Shown piece after piece: positions 8,377-15,203 of a stretch of DNA of 64,000 nucleotides. Source of the DNA: Segatella copri (GTDB lineage Bacteria; Bacteroidota; Bacteroidia; Bacteroidales; Bacteroidaceae); the NCBI RefSeq assembly GCF_026015625.1, contig NZ_JAPDVG010000001.1, forward strand, positions 1,116,001-1,180,000, written 5' to 3'. Position numbers and translations under genes: made by a program. How positions within the stretch are numbered: position 1 is the first letter of the stretch; every line of letters starts with the position of its first letter. The notes beneath the pieces were generated by a model. It did not search any database. It saw only the letters and a list, made by a program, of their open reading frames with translations, and had not been told where the DNA came from.

Positions 8377-8406
8377 AAATTCAACATTCAACATTCAACA
8401 TTCAAA
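8377..8406 (+). repeat. ATTCAAC heptamer repeat before smalltalk
   Basis: Four head-to-tail copies of ATTCAAC (the last incomplete) lie directly upstream of ATG 8412. Related TTCAAAG heptamers precede genes at 42.8 kb and 49.05 kb. Confidence 0.6.
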
Positions 8407-8411
8407 AAAAA

Positions 8412-8501
8412 ATGAAAACTTGGAAAACAATTCTGCAGATAGCCATCAGCATTCTGACCGCTATCGCTACTACGCTCGGAGTAACGAGCTGCATGGGATA
8501 A
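8412..8501 (+). CDS. Smalltalk protein, 29 residues
   Basis: A very short frame, MKTWKTILQ to GVTSCMG, with one hydrophobic helix rich in I, A and T (ISILTAIATTLG) and a cysteine near the end. This is the pattern of the Bacteroidales smalltalk family: about 30 residues, encoded just after HU-HIG genes and before a phage-type amidase. Here HU-HIG ends 91 nt upstream as expected, but no amidase follows. The terminal cysteine after a hydrophobic stretch could be lipidated or the helix could sit in the membrane. The function is unknown. Confidence 0.85.
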   Translation: MKTWKTILQIAISILTAIATTLGVTSCMG

Positions 8502-8553
8502 AGAACATGGAGTCTACCTTATTATAATAAGGAGACTCAACCATAAAAATAGA

Positions 8554-8589
8554 CCGCTCACCTCTGAGTAAAAATCATGAGGAGAGCGG
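8554..8589 (+). terminator. Terminator-like hairpin after smalltalk
   Basis: CCGCTC-A-CCTC (8554-8564) pairs with GAGG-A-GAGCGG (8579-8589) with one A/A mismatch, followed by CCGTTTTCG. It probably ends the HU-smalltalk transcript. Confidence 0.55.
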
Positions 8590-8612
8590 CCGTTTTCGTT
8601 CTACCGAGAATT

Positions 8613-8715
8613 CCGGTCATGAAGGGTCAAAGTCATTAAGGGTCATTTTCATTTTCAATCCCCCCAAAGGGTCCGGTCATTAAGGTCACGGTCATTTTCG
8701 GTCATTAAGGATTTT
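8613..8715. repeat. GGTCATTAAGG repeat cluster
   Basis: This stretch is a mosaic of CCGGTCAT(T/G)AAGG, GGTCATTTTC and GGTCACGGTCATT units. The segment 8673-8715 is nearly the same as 25861-25893 apart from an inserted TTCGGTCATT unit. It separates the HU/smalltalk block from the minus-strand operon at 8896-11413. Confidence 0.8.
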
Positions 8716-8840
8716 TTGGGGGGCAAAATGCGAATACACTGGTAACTAACAGAATGCCATTCGACACGTATAACTTAAGTGCCAAATTACGAATTTCCAA
8801 GGGTGTCATGAAGGGGCAGTGTCTTTTTATGAGCTTAAGC

Positions 8841-8869
8841 CAATAGCGTCCGCAGTACGGACGCTATTG
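8841..8869 (-). terminator. Terminator hairpin of the 11.4-8.9 kb operon
   Basis: A perfect 12-bp stem, CAATAGCGTCCG with its complement around the loop CAGTA, lies 27 nt past the stop of the phosphoesterase gene. It is the natural end of the minus-strand operon. Confidence 0.65.
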
Positions 8870-8895
8870 CTTCTCTATATAATGTAGAGCCTCAA

Positions 8896-9669
8896 CTAAA
8901 GCATTAAATTAATACATTTCTTTGAATCAAAAGACTCAGATTCTCCATGATTCACATACCCAAGCTGATTCGAAACACATTGAGTATTTCCTATTATCCT
9001 GTCTATGTTACGATGAGAATGACCATAAATCCAATAGTCTATTCGGCTATAAGCAATGAAGTTCCCCAGCTCTGCTGTGAAAGCACCGTTTATCGGACTT
9101 CCCTTAAAATCCGGAGACACCAGTTGAAATGATGGAACATGATGCGTTGCCACAACAATATGCTCTGCCTGGCTTTCACTAACAGCCTTTTCTATGAAAG
9201 CGCGGCACTTAGCATGCTCTTGATTAAACCGTTCACTGTTTATCACAACGCCACAATCCTTAATACGGTAGAAATCATTTACTCTGCGCTCGGTTGAAAA
9301 AGCATCCTGCGGCTCTATATATCCCCATAGTGTAGAAACGATGAGGTCTGTATCATCCGAAAGATGTATTACAGCATTATAATAGCATCTGATATTGTGC
9401 CGAATTTGCATACACCATCCATCATAGAGTTGCCCCAAGTCATAACCCAAATAAAACTCATGATTACCTGGTATTACTATTACTTCCTTGAAATTCTCTG
9501 AAGCCCAATCCCAGAATGGATGCTTGACAAAGCCTTCATCACCTAAATAGCCAGTATCTCCAGCCAACACCAGGATGTCAGCAACAGGCTGAAGAGGATG
9601 AGTCTCCAAATACAGGGTATTCTCCATGAATTCCAGATGCAAATCTGAAGCATATTGTATCTTAACCAT
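8896..9669 (-). CDS. Calcineurin-like metallophosphoesterase
   Basis: A 257-residue cytoplasmic enzyme with the full metal-ligand set of the family: SDLHLE near residue 9, GDTG near 38, GNHEFY near 68, THHVP near 175 and GHSHRN near 216. It should hydrolyse a phosphoester using two metal ions; the substrate is unknown. It starts 2 nt after the nucleotidyltransferase gene and ends the wHTH-nucleotidyltransferase-phosphoesterase operon. The coupling suggests it could reverse or clear the product of the nucleotidyltransferase, which is inference. A second phosphoesterase sits in the operon at 17.9-21.8 kb. Confidence 0.85.
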   Translation of the reverse strand: MVKIQYASDLHLEFMENTLYLETHPLQPVADILVLAGDTGYLGDEGFVKHPFWDWASENFKEVIVIPGNHEFYLGYDLGQLYDGWCMQIRHNIRCYYNAVIHLSDDTDLIVSTLWGYIEPQDAFSTERRVNDFYRIKDCGVVINSERFNQEHAKCRAFIEKAVSESQAEHIVVATHHVPSFQLVSPDFKGSPINGAFTAELGNFIAYSRIDYWIYGHSHRNIDRIIGNTQCVSNQLGYVNHGESESFDSKKCINLML

Positions 9670-9671
9670 AA

Positions 9672-10448
9672 CTACAACATTGATTTCTTAAGTTGTTCTA
9701 TAATCTGCAGGCTTGTAACATTGCCAAGACCTGCAGACTTGATGAAATCGGCATTTGGCAAATCCTGCATGATAGCATCACAAAAGTCACTAACATCTGT
9801 TTTTAATATGTCGGGCAGTTCATATCTACTTGCTGGAGTAAGCATTGCTGCAAGACGAAAGACATCTTTCTTATGCTTTGCAATATGCTTGCTATCAACA
9901 CTTTCACCTTTAGCTTTTCTTTGACTTAAATCCAAGAAAGCCTTGCTTTTCAAACAGATAAGACTCTCGATATTGGCGATATGCACGCCATCTTCCTGCA
10001 AGCTATGTTCTATCGTGAAACGATAATAGTCTTCATCCATGAGTATTGCCGATAAACTTGAAAGGTCTTCATCCACTGGAATCGGTGTGATACGAGCCTC
10101 CTCTGGGAAATTCATCAAGCCAAGACTACGTGAGAAGAGTTCAACCTGATATGGGAAAGCAGAATTAGCAGGCTTCATGAAGCGGAAATATTCATGTTTG
10201 GGCTCAACATTCTCATTAACACCCTTGTTTCGCTGCTCATAATTGCCTTTTTTTACAAACTCCCAGAATTTAGCAACAAACTCAGCCGACAAAGCTTCAA
10301 CCACTAAGATAATGTCAATATCCTTAGTAGCACGAGGTACCTGAGCATACAAATCCTCATGAATTTCGCATGCCGTGCCACCTATTATAACATAATTGTC
10401 CTCAAAACCTTTGAAGAACTCCTTGAAAGTATCTATTCCTCTTACCAT
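9672..10448 (-). CDS. Nucleotidyltransferase, possible toxin-like partner
   Basis: A 258-residue protein with the polymerase-beta-fold pattern GG (residues 23-24) followed by RATKDIDIIL with aspartates D43 and D45. This is as in MNT/AbiEii-type nucleotidyltransferases and bacterial nucleotidyltransferase toxins. The remainder is helical and ends near LKKSML. Its start overlaps the end of the winged-helix gene by 7 nt and the phosphoesterase follows after 2 nt, so the three are translationally linked. A toxin-antitoxin or defence role is plausible from family and layout only. Confidence 0.7.
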   Translation of the reverse strand: MVRGIDTFKEFFKGFEDNYVIIGGTACEIHEDLYAQVPRATKDIDIILVVEALSAEFVAKFWEFVKKGNYEQRNKGVNENVEPKHEYFRFMKPANSAFPYQVELFSRSLGLMNFPEEARITPIPVDEDLSSLSAILMDEDYYRFTIEHSLQEDGVHIANIESLICLKSKAFLDLSQRKAKGESVDSKHIAKHKKDVFRLAAMLTPASRYELPDILKTDVSDFCDAIMQDLPNADFIKSAGLGNVTSLQIIEQLKKSML

Positions 10449-11413
10449 GACATTTCATTTATTAATCGTTCTAACTCTATTTGTATTCGCTCATCTTCAT
10501 TGTCTTTCAATGACAGATAAAGCGAAAGCTTATCAACCACTCCTTCAGTACTTAACATTTTTGGGTTATACTTCCATACTTGAATTTCATTTTCTCCGAA
10601 CTGCTTGTCGGTTACGATGGCCAGAGTTTTCAGCTCTTTCTTTGTAACAGTCCAACACTGCCATGATTCTTCATTAAGCATCGTGTAGAAAGCCAGCGCA
10701 TTCACCCCACTTATCTGTTGTCCTTCAAGTACTGCATCCGTATAATAAAGCTGCTCAATCGGAGAAACCAACATTGGCAATGCTTTATTCCAAAGTTCCC
10801 TATTGCTTATATCAATTTGCACCGTCTTGGTCTTTGTTCCTTCCAACTTAATCAGATCTTTGGAGACAAGCCAGCGCAATGATTTGTTTGCGGTCGCATA
10901 AGAAACGCCAAACTTATCGCTCAGTCCATAACCAGTTGTCCCAACAATGGATTCAATCTGCAAATGATAAAGCAACAAACATTGGGCAAAGGGAGGAATG
11001 GTTTCTTTCAAATCCAAGCCAACCTTCCTGTCTGGCTTGATGTCAAGCAAAAGAGATGGCAGGAACATTTGCCTGTTGGGGATAACAAAGTTAACTTTTT
11101 GTGCCACCAATCTTACCTTATTATAAGATGAAATGGATGGAGTGATTAATACGACGACGAGCTGTGTCTGTCGACCTATAATATCCAATTGTTTCTTCAA
11201 CTGGGCAGGTGGCACAGAGTCACCATCCTTTAGGTAAGCCATCAAAATGTGCTGCCCCCAAATACATCCTTTATAAAAAGAGAACCTGGAAGAAACATTC
11301 ATAGGGATTCCTTCCAGCAAATCTTTATCTGCTGGTTCCAAAGCTACTTTTTCGCCCAACATGTTGCCGAAATATGCAGCAGTTTCAGCTATATAATATT
11401 TAATATTGCACAT
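10442..11413 (-). CDS. Winged-helix regulator/antitoxin-like protein
   Basis: A 323-residue protein. The central segment GTTGYGLSDKFGVSYATANKS then LRWLVSKDLIKLEG is a winged helix-turn-helix; the N-terminal 150 residues resemble a restriction-endonuclease-like or sensor fold (LVVVLITPSISSYNKVRLV) but I cannot name it. It is the first gene of the operon with its own promoter and overlaps the nucleotidyltransferase gene by 7 nt. The arrangement mirrors AbiE systems, in which a winged-helix AbiEi represses the operon and counters the AbiEii toxin. The sequence is not classical AbiEi. Confidence 0.65.
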   Translation of the reverse strand: MCNIKYYIAETAAYFGNMLGEKVALEPADKDLLEGIPMNVSSRFSFYKGCIWGQHILMAYLKDGDSVPPAQLKKQLDIIGRQTQLVVVLITPSISSYNKVRLVAQKVNFVIPNRQMFLPSLLLDIKPDRKVGLDLKETIPPFAQCLLLYHLQIESIVGTTGYGLSDKFGVSYATANKSLRWLVSKDLIKLEGTKTKTVQIDISNRELWNKALPMLVSPIEQLYYTDAVLEGQQISGVNALAFYTMLNEESWQCWTVTKKELKTLAIVTDKQFGENEIQVWKYNPKMLSTEGVVDKLSLYLSLKDNEDERIQIELERLINEMSW

Positions 11414-11436
11414 AATAACACCACTAATATTACGTG

Positions 11437-11467
11437 CAAATATAATGATTATATTCTGAATATCAAA
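11437..11467 (-). promoter_or_regulatory. Promoter of the wHTH-nucleotidyltransferase-phosphoesterase operon
   Basis: On the minus strand TTTG (11464-11467), 19 nt, then TATATTTG (11437-11444), a full match to the Bacteroidetes consensus, about 24 nt before ATG 11413. Confidence 0.75.
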
Positions 11468-11507
11468 ACTTTCTATAGAATAAATAAGATTTTTTAAGAT
11501 AATTATA

Positions 11508-11538
11508 GGGGAGTTTACTCATCACGAGCAAACTCCCC
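11508..11538. terminator. Hairpin GGGGAGTTT/AAACTCCCC
   Basis: A perfect 9-bp stem with a 13-nt loop lies between the operon promoter and the dispersed repeat. T-runs flank it poorly, so terminator function is uncertain. Confidence 0.45.
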
Positions 11539-11569
11539 TTGGTGTATATGTGTACATATATTCATGAAT

Positions 11570-11698
11570 CCGGTCATTAAGGATTTCTGATTATCAAAAT
11601 ATCCCTCTATCTTATAAAATAAGGTTAAATCAAGTTCGCCCTGCCAACAAAATCCATCCATAAAATCACTTTTCTGAATATTTTTTGTATTTTTGCAG
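11570..11698 (+). repeat. Dispersed repeat plus duplicated promoter block, copy 1
   Basis: CCGGTCATTAAGGATTTC at 11570-11587 is followed by a block (11611-11698) that is almost identical to 22030-22116, differing by two substitutions and one indel over about 88 nt. The block ends in a -7 box TATTTTTG (11688-11695), which here drives the YqiA-DUF1653 gene. Confidence 0.85.
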
Positions 11699-11702
11699 AA
11701 AT

Positions 11703-11760
11703 AAAATGCGCCAACATGGGGTTTGAGCATGGCTTACCCTCCTAGATTACAGGCGCATCA
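11703..11760 (+). promoter_or_regulatory. Possible structured 5' leader of the YqiA-DUF1653 transcript
   Basis: ATGCGCC (11706-11712) pairs with GGCGCAT (11752-11758) to close a 39-nt loop holding GGGG and CCC segments that could pair again. The transcript predicted from the -7 box begins near 11701, so the structure sits at the 5' end. It is absent from the second copy of the promoter block. I do not recognise a known riboswitch. Confidence 0.35.
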
Positions 11761-11778
11761 TTATCAAATGATTAGAGC

Positions 11779-12579
11779 ATGAAGAAGATATTATTCCTAC
11801 ACGGATTCTTCGCTACGGGCAGTTGTCCGATGGCGAGAGCCTTGAAAGAGGCGTTTGAAGGGACGGCGGTGGTGCTGACTCCCGACCTCCCTTTGCACCC
11901 CAAGGAGGCACTGAAGGAGATTCGCTCCATCATCGACCGGGAACAGCCCGACTTGCTTCTGGGCAACAGCTGCGGCTCTTTCCTCGCCCAGATGCTGGCT
12001 CCTGTGGTGGGCATCCCTGCCTTGCTCGGCAATCCGTATTTCATGATGACGGAGTTTCTGAAGGAGCGCATCGGCGAGCATGAATACAAGGCTCCGAGAA
12101 GGGACGGCAATCAGCGGCTTGTGATTGACGAGGCTCTGATAGAGGAGTTTGCGGAGCTGGAAGCCGTGCAGTTTGACCATTGCAACCCCTATTATAAGGA
12201 TCGTGTGTGGGGTCTTTTTGGTGAGCAGGACGCCCTGGCTCACTTCTCCCCTCTCTTCCTGAAGCATTACAACCAAGCCTTCCATTTCCCAGGCGGTCAT
12301 ACGCCTACAGAGCAGGAGGTGAAGACCTGGTACGCTCCCCTTGCCCAGAAAATGCTGATGGAGTTTTCTGCAAAGGAAGAAAGATATTTCCAGCACTTTA
12401 AGGGCGGTAAATACAAGTTCATCCATTCTGCCTTCGACTCCGAGACTCAGGAGCGCATGGTGGTTTATCAGGCTCTCTATGGAGACAAAGCCTATTGGGT
12501 AAGACCGGAAGATATGTTCTTCGGGAAAGTTACGAGGGACGGCAGAACTTTTAATCGTTTCACGGAAATAGACAGATAA
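11779..12579 (+). CDS. YqiA-family alpha/beta hydrolase fused to DUF1653
   Basis: A 266-residue protein. Residues 1-195 match the YqiA/UPF0227 esterase family: MKKILFLHGF start, nucleophile S64 in GNSCGS, and a late histidine in FPGGHTP. Residues 205-263 are a DUF1653 domain (YFQHFKGGKYKFI, VVYQALYGDKAYWVRPEDMF). It is cytoplasmic; the substrate is unknown. It heads a run of small plus-strand genes and the thioredoxin gene starts 2 nt after its stop, so the two are coupled. Confidence 0.85.
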   Translation: MKKILFLHGFFATGSCPMARALKEAFEGTAVVLTPDLPLHPKEALKEIRSIIDREQPDLLLGNSCGSFLAQMLAPVVGIPALLGNPYFMMTEFLKERIGEHEYKAPRRDGNQRLVIDEALIEEFAELEAVQFDHCNPYYKDRVWGLFGEQDALAHFSPLFLKHYNQAFHFPGGHTPTEQEVKTWYAPLAQKMLMEFSAKEERYFQHFKGGKYKFIHSAFDSETQERMVVYQALYGDKAYWVRPEDMFFGKVTRDGRTFNRFTEIDR

Positions 12580-12581
12580 TT

Positions 12582-12881
12582 ATGGAGACATTTAATAATG
12601 TAATAAACAGTGGCCAGCTTGTTCTGGTCGATTTCTTTGCTACATGGTGCCAACCTTGCAAGGCGATGCACCCCATTCTGCAGCAGGTGAAGAGTGTATT
12701 GGACGACCGCATCCGAATCATCAAGGTGGATGTAGATAAGTACGGCGTAACAGCAAGCCAATACCGCATCCAATCCGTGCCTACGCTGATGCTTTTCAGA
12801 AACGGAGAAGTATTGTGGCGCACAAGCGGTGTGGTAGATAAAGCCGAACTTCTGGCTACGCTTGATCCATTCTTGACATAA
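12582..12881 (+). CDS. Thioredoxin-family protein
   Basis: A 99-residue single-domain thioredoxin. The active site is W22-C-Q-P-C26, changed from the usual CGPC, and the cis-proline lies in SVPTLMLF. There is no signal peptide, so it acts in the cytoplasm. Length is near the family norm of 105. It follows the YqiA-DUF1653 stop by 2 nt and precedes the DUF1294 gene by 34 nt. Its target is unknown. The QP dipeptide alters redox potential in related proteins, so it may not be the housekeeping thioredoxin. Confidence 0.87.
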   Translation: METFNNVINSGQLVLVDFFATWCQPCKAMHPILQQVKSVLDDRIRIIKVDVDKYGVTASQYRIQSVPTLMLFRNGEVLWRTSGVVDKAELLATLDPFLT

Positions 12882-12915
12882 CAGATGAAAAGAATAAAGG
12901 AGTAACAACAAGAAA

Positions 12916-13215
12916 ATGAGCATGAATACATTACATAGTTACCTCGCCTACTATCTCCTTGCTATCAATGCAGTTGCATTCATCGTGTACGGCATTGATA
13001 AGTACAAGGCAAAGAAAGCCAAATGGCGCATTCCGGAAGTAACGCTTTTATTGCTGGCTGTCATTGGAGGAAGCATCGGGGCATGGATGGGAATGAAAGT
13101 CTGGCACCATAAGACGATGCACAAGAAATTCAAATACGGCATTCCTGCCATTCTGCTGATACAGATTGCGCTGATGGCGTATTTGCACATGAATCTTTGG
13201 AAACAAATAGTTTGA
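12916..13215 (+). CDS. DUF1294 small membrane protein
   Basis: A 99-residue protein with three hydrophobic helices (AYYLLAINAVAFIVYGIDK, VTLLLLAVIGGSIGAWMGMK, IPAILLIQIALMAYLH) and the DUF1294 signature KAKKAKWRIPE and HHKTMHKKFKYGIP. It lies in the inner membrane; the function is unknown. A second ATG at 12922 is possible. A 63-nt piece of this gene (13073-13135) is copied at 22116-22178, one base different, fused to the duplicated promoter block. Confidence 0.88.
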   Translation: MSMNTLHSYLAYYLLAINAVAFIVYGIDKYKAKKAKWRIPEVTLLLLAVIGGSIGAWMGMKVWHHKTMHKKFKYGIPAILLIQIALMAYLHMNLWKQIV

Positions 13216-13223
13216 AGAAAATT

Positions 13224-13469
13224 ATGGCAATGACAATTGATACAACAAACCTCTGTTCGCATCTTCAAAAAAAGTTGTTTGAACCTGAGGGAGTATATTA
13301 TCCTATCTGGCAAGCCATGCAGAACGATGAGGAGTTGACTGCCGCGGTTCGCTCACGACAGCTTCATATTTATCGTAATGGTAAAAAGATTCTCATTCTC
13401 GCTGGCAAGGCTCAGCCGAAGATTATCAGAGAGGACAAACTGAACGAATTGATTAAGAAAATAATATAA
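13224..13469 (+). CDS. Hypothetical protein, like the N-terminus of PGN_0703-type putative restriction endonucleases
   Basis: An 81-residue protein from ATG 13224 (MAMTIDTTNL). An upstream ATG at 13197 is less likely because it lies inside the DUF1294 gene. The segment LFEPEGVYYPIWQAMQ and AAVRSRQLHIYRNGKKIL recalls the N-terminal part of the PGN_0703 family, which is far longer, so this may be a truncated or minimal form. The DUF6198 gene begins directly after its stop. A copy with an internal deletion lies at 14310-14392. Confidence 0.55.
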   Translation: MAMTIDTTNLCSHLQKKLFEPEGVYYPIWQAMQNDEELTAAVRSRQLHIYRNGKKILILAGKAQPKIIREDKLNELIKKII

Positions 13470-14210
13470 ATGATTAAGAAAGAAGAAGTTATATCTTTTG
13501 TATGGCAGCATATTCTGCTGCTCGTTTCGCTCTATGTAATGACTTTCGGAGTCGCAGCATGTGTGCGAAGTCAGTTAGGTTCAAGCGTTATTTCCACCAT
13601 CCCTTACGTGATGGCTTCGGCAGGTAAGATGCTTGATTACATCCCAGGATGGACTATCGGCGGCTACACCATCATGATGAATGCGATCTTCGTGGTGCTG
13701 CAGATTCTGATTCTGAGAAGAAACTTCGAGTGGGTACAACTCTTCCAGCTCGCTATCGGCTTTATCTTCGGAATGTTCATAGACCTCAATATGGTGCTTA
13801 CACAGTGGATGGTTTCAGGAAATATCCTGGTCAATGCCCTTGTGCAGATTGCCGGTTGCACCATTCTCGGTTTCGGAATTGCCATGGAGGTGAAGTGCGG
13901 CTCAGTAACCATGCCTGGCGAGGGCATTTCCATCGCCATTCACAAGGTTACCGGCTGGCCTTTCCCTAACGCCAAGATTCGGGTGGACATCACGCTCGTG
14001 GTCTTGGCCGTCTTGTTCTGTTTCCTGCTTCTCGGTACATGGAAATGGGAGATCGTGGGCATCGGAACGCTCTTCGCCATGGTCTATGTAGGTGTTACAG
14101 TTCGCCTATTCAACAAACATCTTGCATGGTTCGACCGCCTGCTCCACTATCGTCCAGGTTGCCGCAGATATGTTTACGGTCTTGCCCGATACATAAGAAA
14201 ACAGATGTAA
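13470..14210 (+). CDS. DUF6198 / YczE-YitT-like membrane protein
   Basis: A 246-residue inner-membrane protein with about five hydrophobic helices (ILLLVSLYVMTFGVAACV, YTIMMNAIFVVLQILIL, LFQLAIGFIFGMFIDL, ILVNALVQIAGCTILGFGIA, ITLVVLAVLFCFLLLG). The GSSVISTIPYV and KCGSVTMPGEG segments resemble the YczE/YitT group, grouped as DUF6198 in Bacteroidetes. The role is unknown; a transporter-like function is a guess. It follows the preceding stop without a gap, suggesting translational coupling. Confidence 0.82.
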   Translation: MIKKEEVISFVWQHILLLVSLYVMTFGVAACVRSQLGSSVISTIPYVMASAGKMLDYIPGWTIGGYTIMMNAIFVVLQILILRRNFEWVQLFQLAIGFIFGMFIDLNMVLTQWMVSGNILVNALVQIAGCTILGFGIAMEVKCGSVTMPGEGISIAIHKVTGWPFPNAKIRVDITLVVLAVLFCFLLLGTWKWEIVGIGTLFAMVYVGVTVRLFNKHLAWFDRLLHYRPGCRRYVYGLARYIRKQM

Positions 14211-14232
14211 GTTTTTCTAAATATGAATAAAA

Positions 14233-14392
14233 ATGGAAACAGAAAGAATTTTAGCTTGTGGGTGGTGACAAGGATATGGTTAAAGTGTTTAAGTACAAAG
14301 GATAAAAATAAATCTCTGTTCACATCTTCAAAAGAAGTTGTTTGAACCAGATGGAGTACATTATCCTATCTGGCAAGGCTCAGCCGAAGATG
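14233..14392 (+). pseudogene. Mosaic relic: GNAT ends joined to an internally deleted neighbour gene
   Basis: 14233-14253 equals the first 21 nt of the GNAT gene at 22346. It jumps to the last part of a GNAT gene (14254-14312, identical to 16144-16202), which leads into a copy of the 13224 gene. That copy has lost the part between two CTGGCAAG direct repeats. The middles of both genes are gone. 14393-14520 shows no gene. Confidence 0.8.
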
Positions 14393-14540
14393 CAATTCTG
14401 ATGTGGGCAATGAGAAAGCTATGGAATAGGAGCACTATTCAGACTCGGAGTATGTAGTCTGATTTCTGCATCAATGTTTAACGGTCTGACTAAGCGACTT
14501 GTTAAAATAGTCAAAAATAGAACAGAAAAACAAATAAAAG

Positions 14541-14572
14541 TTCGTTTTCTATTCCAATTTTTACTATTTTTG
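14541..14572 (+). promoter_or_regulatory. Promoter of the AbiE-type operon (TTCG-N20-TATTTTTG)
   Basis: TTCG at 14541-14544 and TATTTTTG at 14565-14572 are 20 nt apart. The start codon (14577, or 14583) begins 4-10 nt after the box, so the transcript is probably leaderless or nearly so. Confidence 0.6.
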
Positions 14573-14576
14573 CACC

Positions 14577-15203
14577 ATGATAATGGATTTAGAACATATA
14601 GGTAACATACCCGTCAGTACTTCAGCTATAGCTTCATTGTTTACAAATATTGAAGCAGGGAATCAGAAAGTACGCAGTCTTGAGGCGGCTCATAAAATTA
14701 TCCGACTCAAGAAGGGGCTTTATGTGGTAGCCCCAAATGTGTCTCGTGTTGCTCTATCCACAGAACTGATAGCCAATCATCTTTATGCCCCTTCGTATGT
14801 GTCAATGCAGACAGCATTACGTTATTATGGATTAATACCAGAAGCTGTTTACACTACTCAGTCTATGACACTAAAGCACTCCCGTAGTTTTGATACTCCT
14901 GTCGGGCGTTTTGAGTATAAGAACATGTCAAGAGAAGCCTTTTCTATAGGGATCACAAGCATCAACATGCAGAGTTACGCCTTTCTGATGGCAACACCAG
15001 AAAAAGCGCTCTGTGACTTAATCGCAAATTCTCCGAAGGTTAATTTACGTTACCAGAAGGAGGTAGAGAACTATCTGGAGGAGGACATCCGAATGGAAAT
15101 AGATGATTTCAGAAATATGGACATAAGTATATTTGAACGATATGCTCAGGTTGGAAAAAAGTCTAAATCCATAGAAACTCTAATTAAATATTTAAGGAAA
15201 TGA
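14577..15203 (+). CDS. AbiEi-type antitoxin/repressor
   Basis: A 208-residue protein with an N-terminal winged helix (STSAIASLFTNIEAGNQKVRS to IIRLKKGLYVVAPN) and an AbiEi-like C-terminal part (VSMQTALRYYGLIPEAV, ATPEKALCDLI). In type IV toxin-antitoxin systems AbiEi represses its own operon and blocks the effect of AbiEii. It overlaps the toxin gene by 4 nt (ATGA), the usual coupling. ATG 14583 is an alternative start. Decayed gene fragments lie on both sides of the pair, which suggests that the locus was inserted. Confidence 0.82.
   Translation: MIMDLEHIGNIPVSTSAIASLFTNIEAGNQKVRSLEAAHKIIRLKKGLYVVAPNVSRVALSTELIANHLYAPSYVSMQTALRYYGLIPEAVYTTQSMTLKHSRSFDTPVGRFEYKNMSREAFSIGITSINMQSYAFLMATPEKALCDLIANSPKVNLRYQKEVENYLEEDIRMEIDDFRNMDISIFERYAQVGKKSKSIETLIKYLRK

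Noticed and set aside
8377..8406. Heptamer repeats considered as a CRISPR array
   Set aside because: Units are 7 nt and head-to-tail without unique spacers; no cas genes are present.
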